Origin: CAZHPA01 sp964533945
GTDB lineage: Bacteria > Bacillota > Clostridia > Lachnospirales > WRBF01
Length of the DNA: 64,000 nt
Assembly (NCBI GenBank): GCA_964533945.1
Contig: CAZHPA010000003.1
Span: forward strand, 26,547 to 90,546
Direction: 5' to 3'
Both the position numbers and the translations under genes were made by a program. The notes beneath the pieces were generated by a model, which ran no database searches, was not told the DNA's origin, and was given only the letters and a program-made list of their open reading frames with translations. Position 1 is the first letter of the stretch. Each line of letters begins with the position of its first letter. Positions 53,998 through 63,141 of this stretch are shown here, piece after piece.

Positions 53998-54918
53998 TTA
54001 TATTAATTTTTCAGGATACAACCCCGATTCATGCATTTTTTTAATTGCTTCAACAACAACAGGTTTGTCCTCTTTATAAGTTACACCATACCATTTATCG
54101 CTGCTTTCCAGAACTTTAACTCTTGCTTTGCCTTCTTCTACAAGCTGACTAACAACGCTTGGCAAAAAGTATTCGGCTTTTAATGGATTTTCAACCAAAG
54201 CTTTATCTAAAAATGCCATAAAGCGCTTTTCTGTTTCTTCAAGGAATACTGGAGTAAATCCCCACATATTCATTGAAACTATAGTATTTTTGCCTAAAGC
54301 TTGCCATGTTTCTCCGCCATCTTCTGTATAGCAAGCACCTTTTTCGGTTTTTTCAATACGTGTTCTTTCTGTAACTTTAGTTAAAAAGCCGTTTTCATCA
54401 ACTTCGCACACGCCTCTTGCAACATGACCGTGTTCGGTTAATGTGTTTTCTAAAAGGTAGCCAACCATAGTAAATTCGTATTTATCGGGTTTGTCGGGAT
54501 TGTTTAATAAATAGTTATAAATTAAGGAAAAAGCGTTTTTGCCGTAATAGTCGTCGGCGTTAATAACAGCAAACGGAGCGTCAATTAATGGTTTTGCGCT
54601 AAGAACGGCATGAGCTGTACCCCATGGTTTTGTTCTTTCTTCTGGAACTTCGTAGCCTTTTGGAATATTATTAAGTTTTTGATATGCATATTTAACATTA
54701 ATTACTTTTGAAAGTCTGTTTCCAATTGCTTCTTTAAAATCTTCTTCAATTTCTTCTTTAATTACAAAAACAACTGTTTCAAATCCTGCACGAATGGCAT
54801 CGAATATTGAGTAGTCTATAATTAATTCGCCATTATTTCCAACGGGGTCTATTTGCTTTAACCCCCCATAACGCGAACCCATGCCTGCTGCCATTACTAC
54901 CAAAACAGGTTTTTTCAT
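53998..54918 (-). CDS. Sugar-1-phosphate nucleotidyltransferase
   Basis: 306 residues. MAAGMGSRYGGLKQIDPVG is the nucleotidyltransferase signature loop, and FAVINADDYYG the metal-binding motif. Between the kinase-like gene and galE it fits the hexose-1-phosphate uridylyltransferase step (LnpC-like). A general NDP-sugar pyrophosphorylase is the alternative. Confidence 0.8.
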   Translation of the reverse strand: MKKPVLVVMAAGMGSRYGGLKQIDPVGNNGELIIDYSIFDAIRAGFETVVFVIKEEIEEDFKEAIGNRLSKVINVKYAYQKLNNIPKGYEVPEERTKPWGTAHAVLSAKPLIDAPFAVINADDYYGKNAFSLIYNYLLNNPDKPDKYEFTMVGYLLENTLTEHGHVARGVCEVDENGFLTKVTERTRIEKTEKGACYTEDGGETWQALGKNTIVSMNMWGFTPVFLEETEKRFMAFLDKALVENPLKAEYFLPSVVSQLVEEGKARVKVLESSDKWYGVTYKEDKPVVVEAIKKMHESGLYPEKLI

Positions 54919-54961
54919 AAATAATGCCTCCTTGCCTTTTTTAATTTAACTTTAATAGCAA

Positions 54962-54984
54962 TGGGGACGCATAAAGCGTCCCAT
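54962..54984 (-). terminator. Hairpin between galE and the nucleotidyltransferase gene
   Basis: GGGACGC (54964-54970) pairs with GCGTCCC (54976-54982) around a five-base loop. No T-run follows, so it is more likely an mRNA-stability or processing element than a stop. Confidence 0.5.
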
Positions 54985-54989
54985 ATTTA

Positions 54990-56006
54990 TTATTTCTTGT
55001 ATCCATTAGGATTATTAGATTGCCAACGCCATGAATCTTCGCACATTTCATCAATTTGGTATTGCGCCTTCCAATTAAGCTCTTTTGCAGCTTTTGATGG
55101 GTCTGCAAAGCATTCGGCAATGTCGCCGGGGCGACGAGGAGCAATTTTATGTGGAATTTCACGCCCGCTTGCTTTTTCAAATGCTTTTAAAACTTGAAGC
55201 ACAGAATAGCCGTTGCCTGTTCCTAAGTTGTGAATAATTAATCCGCAATTTTCATTTAATTTATTTAAAGCAGCCAAATGTCCTTTTGCAAGGTCTACAA
55301 CGTGAATGTAGTCACGCACGCCTGTGCCGTCTACTGTGTTGTAATCGTTACCGTAAACATTTAATGCTTCCAATTTACCAACCGCAACTTGTGCAATATA
55401 TGGAACTAAGTTATTCGGTATTCCGTTAGGGTCTTCGCCAATAAGCCCGCTTTTGTGCGCTCCTATTGGGTTAAAATATCTTAAAATAGAAACATTAAGT
55501 GTTTCGTCGGCTTTGCATATATCTTTTAAAATCATTTCAATCATTAACTTACTGCTTCCATATGGGTTTGTTGTTGAAAGTTTAGACTCCTCGTTAATAG
55601 GCACAACTTCAGGGTCGCCGTAAACGGTTGCCGATGATGAAAATACAAAATTTTTAACGCCATATTTTTTCATCATTTTCAAAAGAACCATTGTTGAAGT
55701 TAAATTATTATCATAATATTCAAGCGGTTTTGAAACAGATTCGCCAACAGCTTTTAATGCTGCAAAATGTATTATGGCTGTTATATCTTTATTTTCGCTA
55801 AAAACATCATCCATTGTTTCTAAATCGCAAATATCAGCATTATAAAATTTAAAATCTTTGCCTGTTATTTTTTTAACACGCAAAACTGCTTCTTCGCAAG
55901 AGTTTGAGTAGTTATCAACAACAATAATGTCATGTCCTGCTTCTAAAAGTTCAATGCAAGTGTGGCTGCCTATATATCCTGCACCACCGCTAACTAAAAT
56001 TGCCAT
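54990..56006 (-). CDS. galE: UDP-glucose 4-epimerase
   Basis: 338 residues, short-chain dehydrogenase fold. VSGGAGYIGSHT binds NAD; SSSATVYGDP and YGSSKLMIE give the catalytic Ser and YxxxK. It interconverts UDP-Glc/UDP-Gal, possibly also the GlcNAc/GalNAc forms. First gene of the three-gene operon; the AraC regulator lies just upstream on the same strand. Confidence 0.95.
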   Translation of the reverse strand: MAILVSGGAGYIGSHTCIELLEAGHDIIVVDNYSNSCEEAVLRVKKITGKDFKFYNADICDLETMDDVFSENKDITAIIHFAALKAVGESVSKPLEYYDNNLTSTMVLLKMMKKYGVKNFVFSSSATVYGDPEVVPINEESKLSTTNPYGSSKLMIEMILKDICKADETLNVSILRYFNPIGAHKSGLIGEDPNGIPNNLVPYIAQVAVGKLEALNVYGNDYNTVDGTGVRDYIHVVDLAKGHLAALNKLNENCGLIIHNLGTGNGYSVLQVLKAFEKASGREIPHKIAPRRPGDIAECFADPSKAAKELNWKAQYQIDEMCEDSWRWQSNNPNGYKK

Positions 56007-56061
56007 ATTTAAACTCTCCTTTAGTTAAATTAAGTTAAGAACTTATTACTTTGTATTATAT

Positions 56062-56110
56062 ATTATAAGAAAAATAAATATATAGCAAATTATGCAAACA
56101 TTTTGCACAA
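56062..56110 (-). promoter_or_regulatory. galE promoter with upstream TTGTGCAAA site
   Basis: On the minus strand, TTTGCT (56089-56084), a 16-base spacer, TATAAT (56067-56062). TTGTGCAAA (56110-56102) lies 12 bases upstream of the -35, a normal place for an activator. The same motif recurs before the ABC transporter operon. Confidence 0.5.
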
Positions 56111-56116
56111 TTACGT

Positions 56117-57028
56117 TTACATTATTGGTTGTTTTGAAGCTTGGGTTAAAACTTTAACGGAAGAAGCATATTCGGATGGTGTCATACCTGTAACTTTTTT
56201 AAAATGTCTTGAGAAATAATGAATTGAGTTATAGCCAAGCATTGCTGCTATTTCTGTAAAGTTATGTCTTCCTTCTCTAATATATTGTCTTGCGGCTTCA
56301 ATTTTTAATATTCCAAAGTATTCCATAACTCCGCCGCCTGTTTTTTCTCTAAATATTTTTTGCAAATAAGACCTTCCCGTAAAATTATCTCTGCAAATAT
56401 CATCAAGCGTAATTCTATTTGAAACATTTTCTTCAAGGTATCTTGAAATACGCTCTATAAATTCTTTTCTTGTTTTTTCACGAATTAATGACGTTGGGCG
56501 TTGTTGAGGTTGGTGTTGAACTTCTTTGCGGCAAAGTTCAATTAAAAGTCCTTCTATAGATAATTTAATTAATTGTTCTGCACCAAAAGGTCTATCTACA
56601 CTTCTAATTAATTGTTTTAATTCCGGGTCATCAAGTGGTGTTAAAAATGCTTCTTGTGCCTCCGAAATAATTCTTGCAAGGTAAACACGCTCAACATCAC
56701 CAATATTTGTTATTTTACCTTCAAAAAATTTCATTGCTTCCGAATCGCAGGAGAAAGCAACAACTATTAAATTTGGGGCAACAATGCCATTAGCACGCAA
56801 ACTGTGAAATTCGTTTGGCTTATGAAACATAATTTCTCCTCTTTGAAGTCTATGTATTTGGTTGCCTCCTGTTACATCAATTTCTCCTTTATCAACATAT
56901 ATAAACTCCCAAAATTCATGTTTTTCGCCCGGAAAATAATAATCATTTGAATATTCAAAATAGTGGACTGAAATAATACTACCAACTGTTATTTCTTGTT
57001 TTAAGCAAATTTCCTTGTATTCGTCCAT
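56117..57028 (-). CDS. AraC family transcriptional regulator with cupin domain
   Basis: 303 residues. The N-terminal cupin (HEFWEFIYVDKGEIDVTGGN, then LQRGEIMFHKPNEFHSL) is a sugar-sensing fold. The C-terminal ~100 residues carry two helix-turn-helix motifs (ITLDDICRDNFTGRSYLQKI and FTEIAAMLGYNSIHYFSRHF). Divergent from the ABC importer and upstream of galE, so it probably controls both. Its own -35 (TTGCAC, 57089-57084) overlaps a TTGTGCAAA motif, suggesting autoregulation. Confidence 0.92.
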   Translation of the reverse strand: MDEYKEICLKQEITVGSIISVHYFEYSNDYYFPGEKHEFWEFIYVDKGEIDVTGGNQIHRLQRGEIMFHKPNEFHSLRANGIVAPNLIVVAFSCDSEAMKFFEGKITNIGDVERVYLARIISEAQEAFLTPLDDPELKQLIRSVDRPFGAEQLIKLSIEGLLIELCRKEVQHQPQQRPTSLIREKTRKEFIERISRYLEENVSNRITLDDICRDNFTGRSYLQKIFREKTGGGVMEYFGILKIEAARQYIREGRHNFTEIAAMLGYNSIHYFSRHFKKVTGMTPSEYASSVKVLTQASKQPIM

Positions 57029-57060
57029 ATATTTTACACCTCCCTGCTTTAATTTATACT

Positions 57061-57090
57061 ATTATACACTAAATAGTTTAATTGTGCAAA
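57061..57090 (-). promoter_or_regulatory. araC-type gene promoter overlapping a TTGTGCAAA motif
   Basis: On the minus strand, TTGCAC (57089-57084), a 17-base spacer, TATAAT (57066-57061). The motif TTGTGCAAA on the plus strand occupies 57082-57090. Confidence 0.6.
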
Positions 57091-57128
57091 CACTCTATTT
57101 TTTTATTTTAAGTTTGTAATAGTTAAAA

Positions 57129-57262
57129 TGCACAAAATATAATTACGAAATACATATTTTATAATTTATTGTGCAAATTAAATACAAAAAAGGGTAAATA
57201 TTTTATAAAAAAAATTTGTTATCATTATTATGAACATAAAAAAGCAATATTTATTGTGCAAA
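57129..57262. promoter_or_regulatory. Cluster of TTGTGCAAA-type sites before the ABC importer
   Basis: TTGTGCAAA at 57169-57177 and 57254-57262, and an inverted partial copy TGCACAAA at 57129-57136. Together with 57082-57090 the 316-base gap holds three full sites and one partial. The rest of the gap (57029-57344) is AT-rich; I could not place the importer's promoter with confidence. Confidence 0.55.
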
Positions 57263-57344
57263 AATTCAGTCTAATTTCTTGTTTTTTGTACAATTGAGTT
57301 TTTTTACGTTTATAACAAACAAAAAAATGAGGAGGTAAAAATTA

Positions 57345-58688
57345 ATGAAGAAATTTATTAGCATTTTAAGTGCAGTTGTATTAACTTCGACTTTATTTTT
57401 GAGCGGCTGCTCAACTACAACGCCAGAAGCAACACCGGCACCAGCAACACCAACACCTGCTCCGGCAGAAACTCAAACTGAAACACCTGCTCCGGCAGAC
57501 ACAACAACGCCAGCAACAAGTGATGTTGTTCTTTCCTATTGGTCTATGTGGAATGAACCAGAACCACAAGGTACTGCGTTAAAGCAAGCTATTCAAGAAT
57601 TTACAGCTCAAACAGGAATTAAAGTTGATATTAGCTGGCAAGGCCGCGAAATAAGAACAACTTTACAACCAGCTCTTGATGCCGGAACTAAAATTGATAT
57701 TTTTGACGAAGAACTTGAACGTGTTATTAAAACTTGGGGTAACTATATATTACCAATCGATGAATACGTTGAAAAAGAATACCCAACAACAGACGGAAAA
57801 CCTTACAAAGATGTTGTTAACAGCGCGTTAATTAACTTAGCAAAACAAGTTGCAACAGATGGCAAATTATACGGAGTTCCTTACCAACCTTTTATGTTTA
57901 CAATACTTTACAACGAAGCATTGTTTGAACAAGCAGGTATTACATCAACTCCAAAAACATGGGCAGAATTTTTAGATGTTTGCCAAAAATTAAAAGATGC
58001 AGGAATAACACCAATAACTGTTGATAACGAATATGTTTACGCACTTCCTGGATACCATTTAGCAAGATTAATTGGTCCTGATGCAGTTCAAGATTTAGTT
58101 AATAATAGAGATTGGGATAATCCAGCTCTTCTTCAAACAGCTAAAGATTGGGAAGATATGTATAAAAAAGGCTTTATTTCAGAATTTGCTTCTTCAAACA
58201 TTTGGCCAACAGGTCAACAAGAAATTGCACAAGGCACAACAGCAATGTACTTAAACGGTACTTGGCTTCCTAACGAAATTGCACCTTCAACAGGCCCAGA
58301 TTTTAGATGGGGAGCATTCGCATACCCTGAAATTCCAGGTGGGGTAACAGGAGCAGAAGCAGCAAACTTTAGCTCACAATTTTTTGCTATAAATAAAACA
58401 ACACAATATCCTGAAGAAGCAATGCAACTTATGGTTTTCTTAACAACAGGCAAATGGGATAGTGAATTAGCAGCAGCTTCTATGGGTATTCCAGTTGGTA
58501 AAAATTCAGAATGGCCAAAACAATTGGCAGCTGCAAAACCAATTTTTGATAACTTAAAAACTTGGTATCCATGGTCGGGCGGTATTCAAGCTAATGTAGA
58601 TGCAAGCCCAGTTATAGCTTCGGCTTTCTCAAGATTAATCGGTGGTACTGCAACAGCAGAACAATTTATTGCAGAACTTAAACAATAA
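57345..58688 (+). CDS. Carbohydrate ABC transporter substrate-binding lipoprotein
   Basis: 447 residues. Lipobox LSGC puts the lipid on Cys22; a Thr/Pro/Ala-rich linker follows (to ~60). The rest is a family 1 extracellular solute-binding protein (SYWSMWNEPEPQGTALKQ, GTTAMYLNGTWLPNEIAP). AGGAGG precedes the ATG. Two permeases follow; no ATPase is encoded in the operon. Confidence 0.92.
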   Translation: MKKFISILSAVVLTSTLFLSGCSTTTPEATPAPATPTPAPAETQTETPAPADTTTPATSDVVLSYWSMWNEPEPQGTALKQAIQEFTAQTGIKVDISWQGREIRTTLQPALDAGTKIDIFDEELERVIKTWGNYILPIDEYVEKEYPTTDGKPYKDVVNSALINLAKQVATDGKLYGVPYQPFMFTILYNEALFEQAGITSTPKTWAEFLDVCQKLKDAGITPITVDNEYVYALPGYHLARLIGPDAVQDLVNNRDWDNPALLQTAKDWEDMYKKGFISEFASSNIWPTGQQEIAQGTTAMYLNGTWLPNEIAPSTGPDFRWGAFAYPEIPGGVTGAEAANFSSQFFAINKTTQYPEEAMQLMVFLTTGKWDSELAAASMGIPVGKNSEWPKQLAAAKPIFDNLKTWYPWSGGIQANVDASPVIASAFSRLIGGTATAEQFIAELKQ

Positions 58689-58706
58689 TTAAAATATAAT
58701 TGCTTT

Positions 58707-58738
58707 GCAGAGGCAGCTGTTTTAAAGCCTGCCTCTGC
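58707..58738 (+). terminator. Intercistronic hairpin after the binding-protein gene
   Basis: GCAGAGGCAG (58707-58716) pairs perfectly with CTGCCTCTGC (58729-58738). There is no T-run. Such a hairpin between a binding protein and its permeases usually protects the upstream message so the binding protein is made in excess. Confidence 0.65.
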
Positions 58739-58808
58739 TTGAAAAAAATTAATTGAAAATATATGCTATAATAACAATAATGTCGAAACGTAGGAGTGAT
58801 GGTTTTAT

Positions 58809-59714
58809 ATGAAAAAAAGCAAAACGATGATTGTATTATTTTTAATACCTGCTATCATCACATACGTATTAGTATTTTTATATCCCACATTAAGAACCTT
58901 TTTTATGAGCTTTTTTAACATTGAAGGCGTAACAGACCCTGTTTCAAAATGGACATTTACCGGTCTTGATAACTACAAATACTTATTTAGAACACAAGTG
59001 TTTATTCAATCACTAAGAAACGTTGGTAGAATTTGGCTTTATGGCGGCATAAGCGTAATGTTATTGGCGCTTACGTTTGCAGTAATATTAACATCGGGCA
59101 TACGTTTTAAAAGCTTTTACAGAGCAGCAATATATTTGCCTAACGTTGTTTCTGCTATAGCGATGGGTACAATGTGGGTTCAATATGTTTACAGCCCAAG
59201 ATACGGTCTTTTTATGAACATGTTTAAAACACTTGGCCTTAAAGGCTTGGCTTCAACTCAATGGACATCTCCCGGAATGATATTTTATGGAATGTTAGTT
59301 GCATATTGCTTCGGTATGGTTGGGTATCATATGTTAATTTTTATGAGTGGTATTGAAAGAATACCGGTTGACTATTACGAAGCCGCAACAATTGATGGAG
59401 CTAATGTTTTCCGCCGCTTTTTCAGCATAACACTTCCTCTTTTAAAAGGTGTTATAAGAACAAATATTGTTCTTTGGAGCGTTAGTACAGTTGCATTCTT
59501 TATTTGGTCGCAAATATTCTCACCATTAACTCCAGACCCCGGAACTATTACACCAATGGTTTATATGTATCAAAGTATTTTTGGCGCTCAAATTGCAGTA
59601 ACAACCAGAAACGCAGGTGTTGGTGCAGCGGTTGGTGTTATGCTTGCAATAATCGTTGTTGTAGTATTTTCAGCAACAACATTCATTACAAGAAATGATG
59701 ACATTGAAATTTAG
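58809..59714 (+). CDS. Carbohydrate ABC transporter permease (UgpA/MalF type)
   Basis: 301 residues, six helices. YYEAATIDGANVFRRFF followed by ITLPLLKG is the EAA loop that contacts the ATPase. Partner of the next gene, 11 bases away. Confidence 0.93.
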   Translation: MKKSKTMIVLFLIPAIITYVLVFLYPTLRTFFMSFFNIEGVTDPVSKWTFTGLDNYKYLFRTQVFIQSLRNVGRIWLYGGISVMLLALTFAVILTSGIRFKSFYRAAIYLPNVVSAIAMGTMWVQYVYSPRYGLFMNMFKTLGLKGLASTQWTSPGMIFYGMLVAYCFGMVGYHMLIFMSGIERIPVDYYEAATIDGANVFRRFFSITLPLLKGVIRTNIVLWSVSTVAFFIWSQIFSPLTPDPGTITPMVYMYQSIFGAQIAVTTRNAGVGAAVGVMLAIIVVVVFSATTFITRNDDIEI

Positions 59715-59725
59715 GAGGCGATTTA

Positions 59726-60592
59726 ATGGAAGGCAAAAAATTAGGCGAACCTTTTAATTGGAAAAGAGAGCTTCCGCTTCTTCCAGGATACATAATAGTT
59801 ACAGCATGGGTTGTTTTTACATTTTTACTTATAGGATGGATAATTTTTGCTTCGTTTTCAACAACTCCTGAAATATTTGCAGGAAAAGTATTTAAATTTG
59901 AATCAGGGTTTAATATTAAAAACTATACAAATGCATGGGGGCAGCATAATGTTGGAAGATATTTTGCGAACTCATTGCTATATACTTTAACTTCTTGTTT
60001 TTTAGTAATTTGTATCGCAGCACCTGCTGCATATGCTCTTTCAAGATTTAAATTTAAGTTTAATGGAATTTTGCAAAACATGTTTGCAACAGCGTTGGGT
60101 ATACCTCAAATTATGATTATTATGCCTCTTTTCGCTTTAGTTTCGGCTATGCAAATTACAAATTCAAGAATACTTTTAATATTTTTGTATGTTAGTATTA
60201 ACGTACCATTTACAATATTTTTCTTGGGAACATTTTTTAAAAACTTATCTGTTTCATTTGAAGAAGCAGCATCAATAGACGGTTGCGGACCAATGAAAAC
60301 ATTTTGGATTATTATGCTTCCATTAGTCCAACCAGGTATAATTACTGTTACAATTTTTAATTTTATAACTATTTGGAATGAATATTTTATAGCCTTAATA
60401 TTTGCAAATGCAACAGAGCTTAGACCTGTTGCCGTTGGGTTGTTTTCCATGGTTCAATCAATGAGATATACGGGCGACTGGGCAGGAATGTTTGCGGCAG
60501 TTGTAATTGTTTTCTTACCAACATTCATATTGTATGTATTCCTATCAGAAAAAATTATTGCCGGTGTAACAGGCGGCGGTGTAAAAGGCTAA
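59726..60592 (+). CDS. Carbohydrate ABC transporter permease (UgpE/MalG type)
   Basis: 288 residues, six helices. EEAASIDGCGPMKTFW with IIMLPLVQPG is the EAA loop, and the C-terminus (LSEKIIAGVTGGGVKG) is typical. The ATPase must come from elsewhere, as with shared MsmK-type ATPases. Confidence 0.93.
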   Translation: MEGKKLGEPFNWKRELPLLPGYIIVTAWVVFTFLLIGWIIFASFSTTPEIFAGKVFKFESGFNIKNYTNAWGQHNVGRYFANSLLYTLTSCFLVICIAAPAAYALSRFKFKFNGILQNMFATALGIPQIMIIMPLFALVSAMQITNSRILLIFLYVSINVPFTIFFLGTFFKNLSVSFEEAASIDGCGPMKTFWIIMLPLVQPGIITVTIFNFITIWNEYFIALIFANATELRPVAVGLFSMVQSMRYTGDWAGMFAAVVIVFLPTFILYVFLSEKIIAGVTGGGVKG

Positions 60593-60604
60593 TAATTAAA
60601 ATTA

Positions 60605-60634
60605 AGGGTTGTTGCAGGGCTTTGCAGCAGCCCT
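60605..60634 (+). terminator. Hairpin ending the importer operon
   Basis: AGGGTTGTTGC (60605-60615) pairs with GCAGCAGCCCT (60624-60634), with two G-U pairs. The following TATTAATTTG is only weakly T-rich. Confidence 0.55.
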
Positions 60635-60761
60635 ATTAATTTGCCTAAAACATTTAACATATTATAACATATAAATTTAAAATATTAAATACCAAATTAG
60701 TTTTAAAGTTTGTCGCAAATATCGACATTATTACTTTCCGAATTTTCTAAATTCAAGAAAT

Positions 60762-60790
60762 TTGCTAAATATAAGATAGGGTGGTATAAT
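60762..60790 (+). promoter_or_regulatory. Promoter of the DUF5107 gene
   Basis: TTGCTA (60762-60767), a 17-base spacer, TATAAT (60785-60790). Confidence 0.6.
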
Positions 60791-60837
60791 AATTTAAAAA
60801 ACTATTAAACCATTATAAAGTAAGAGGTGTGCTAAAG

Positions 60838-62856
60838 ATGATTTATTTATCAAGTATTAATATTGAAAAAGCCGATATTTTAGGAGAAAATCCACTACCT
60901 ATTTTTAAAGCAAAAAATAGGGAAATACCACTTTCAGATTGCGGGCTTTTAGAATCCGAAAAGGAAATGTTTGGATTTGAAACAGGAAGCGTTGTTCTTC
61001 CGTATAAAATGCAAGATTTATATACACGTAAACGCAAAGTTAAACCAATTAAAACAATTGTTTTGGAAAATGAAAATTTAAAAGCAACATTTCTTCCCGA
61101 ATTTGGAGGAAGATTATACTCTCTTTTTGATAAGCAGGTGCAAAAAGAAATAATATACACAAACCCTGTTTTTCAACCAACAAATTTAGCACTTAGAAAT
61201 AGCTGGTTTTCGGGTGGAATTGAATGGAATATAGGGCATTATGGGCATACGTTTTTAACGTGCGATTCAGTGTTTTTTGCAATTTGCAAAGACGAAATTT
61301 CAGGTGAATTTTTACGTATGTATGAATATGAACGCTGCAAAAAGACGTTTTTTCAAGCAGACTTTCATTTGCCTGAAAATGCAAAGCAACTAGCCGTTCA
61401 TATTAAAATTGAAAATAGAAACGATTTTGAAGTTCCGGTTTATTATTGGACAAACATTGCTATACCTGAAGATGAAAGCTGTCGAATTTTTAGTGGAACA
61501 GATGAAGTTATATATATGAATCCCATAACTAAGGCTCACAAAGCACACAAAAACTGCCCATTAGAGTTTGGGCATAATAAATTAATAAATCTTTCAACAA
61601 CAGAAGGTAAAGATGCTTCATATCCAAGCAATATTTCATATTCTTGTGAATATTTCTTTCAAAATGAAAAAGAGCTTAAAAATACATGGGAAGCTGCATG
61701 TTACAATAATAACAGCTTTTTCTTCGAGCGTTCAACAACAGAGCTTTTTTCACGTAAAATGTTTTGCTGGGGCATGCAAAGAGGAGCTATGAGATGGAAA
61801 GAATATTTATCAACAAAAGAAACAGGAGCGTATATTGAAGTTCAAGCCGGCATAACACCAACTCAAGTTCATGGGGCAAAGCTTAAACAAAATAGCTCAA
61901 TTGCATTTACTCAGGTTTTTGGGAACGGAAACATTAATTACAAAGAAGTTAGCGGTAATTGGCATGAAGGCAAAGAAGCTTTACTTTCTGAAATTGAAAA
62001 GCTTATTTCTGAAAAAGAAATTGGCGAAATGAATGAACGTTTTAAAGCTTCTTCTGAAACAAAAGTTTTTAAAATTTTGCATAATGGTTCAGGCTATGGT
62101 GCGCTTGAAAAACTTAGAGATGAAAATTTTGTTCCTTCAAGGTTATGTTTTCCAGAATACACAATAAGTAATGAGCAACTTTTATGGGTTAGTATTTTAA
62201 AAGGCGAAAAGCTACCAAGCAGCACAGAAATAATTTCGTTTATAGTTGACGAAAAATGGCGCTCAATTTTAGAAAGCTATGTTGAAAAATATAATGATAA
62301 CTGCACAGCATTAACTCTTTTAGGCATTATGCTATACGAACAGTTTGAAGAAGACAAAGCAGAGGAAGCTTGGGAAAAAGCAAATAGCATATGCGAAACG
62401 CCACTTGTTTTTAGATGCCTTGCAATTAAAGCTTTTGACGACGGCAATATAACAAAAGCTGCACTTTACATGGAAAAAGCTATAAGAATGCTTGGAAGCG
62501 ACATAACCAAACATTATGCAGAAGAATATATTGCTATTTTATCATCTGGGAAATATTATAAGGAAGCATGGGATTTTTATAGCAGCTTACCAAGTCAATT
62601 AAAATCTGACGATAGAATTTTATTAAATATTTCCGAATGTGCATATGAAGTTGGAGAGATTGATTTTGTTGAAAAACTATTTAAACACGAGTTTGCTGTA
62701 ATTAGAGAGGGGGCTGTAGATTTTATTAAGCTTTGGTTTAAATATGAAGCTCAAAAACTTGCGGCTCAAAGAGGTATTGAAGTAACAGAGCAGCTTTTAG
62801 AAGAAATTAACCAAACTAAACAGCCTCCATTTATTATGGATTTTAGAATGTCTTAG
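60838..62856 (+). CDS. DUF5107 / TPR protein
   Basis: About 672 residues, cytoplasmic. Residues ~75-360 (LKATFLPEFGGRLYSLFDKQ, SWFSGGIEWNIGHYGHTFL, FCWGMQRGAMRWKEYLS) match the DUF5107 domain, which has a galactose-mutarotase-like fold; residues ~470-640 are TPR-like helices. Such proteins accompany carbohydrate operons, but the reaction is unknown. AAGAGGTG (60822-60829) fits ATG 60838 better than the in-frame GTG 60829. It is downstream of the importer with its own promoter. Confidence 0.8.
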   Translation: MIYLSSINIEKADILGENPLPIFKAKNREIPLSDCGLLESEKEMFGFETGSVVLPYKMQDLYTRKRKVKPIKTIVLENENLKATFLPEFGGRLYSLFDKQVQKEIIYTNPVFQPTNLALRNSWFSGGIEWNIGHYGHTFLTCDSVFFAICKDEISGEFLRMYEYERCKKTFFQADFHLPENAKQLAVHIKIENRNDFEVPVYYWTNIAIPEDESCRIFSGTDEVIYMNPITKAHKAHKNCPLEFGHNKLINLSTTEGKDASYPSNISYSCEYFFQNEKELKNTWEAACYNNNSFFFERSTTELFSRKMFCWGMQRGAMRWKEYLSTKETGAYIEVQAGITPTQVHGAKLKQNSSIAFTQVFGNGNINYKEVSGNWHEGKEALLSEIEKLISEKEIGEMNERFKASSETKVFKILHNGSGYGALEKLRDENFVPSRLCFPEYTISNEQLLWVSILKGEKLPSSTEIISFIVDEKWRSILESYVEKYNDNCTALTLLGIMLYEQFEEDKAEEAWEKANSICETPLVFRCLAIKAFDDGNITKAALYMEKAIRMLGSDITKHYAEEYIAILSSGKYYKEAWDFYSSLPSQLKSDDRILLNISECAYEVGEIDFVEKLFKHEFAVIREGAVDFIKLWFKYEAQKLAAQRGIEVTEQLLEEINQTKQPPFIMDFRMS

Positions 62857-63065
62857 CTTAATATAGCATTAATTTGATTTTTGTTACGCTCAAGGTGACA
62901 ACCGAGCCTTTATGTTGTCCCTTGCACAAGTATCAAAAATTATTTGCCCTTGCTTTAATGATTACGGCTATAAGCTTAACCGGCTTGTATATTAAACAGC
63001 CAGTATTTTTTGACTATAAAGATTGCGTAGTGCACGTAATAATACTTTCGACAGTTTATCTTTTT
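62857..63065. other. Intergenic region, no credible gene
   Basis: A 93-codon TTG-initiated frame crosses it on the plus strand but runs through the terminator at 63066-63102 and resembles nothing. Another frame here begins QGDNRAFMLSLAQVSK and stops after about 34 codons; it may be a decayed gene fragment that I cannot identify. Confidence 0.4.
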
Positions 63066-63102
63066 CTAAAAAGTAAAGCCACGGTTTATTTTGTGGCTTT
63101 AC
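63066..63102 (-). terminator. Terminator downstream of the regulator pseudogene
   Basis: GTAAAGCCAC (63073-63082) pairs perfectly with GTGGCTTTAC (63093-63102). On the minus strand TTTTT follows. Confidence 0.8.
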
Positions 63103-63141
63103 TGTATAACTGCTATGTTTGCAAAATGTTCATTTTATTCG

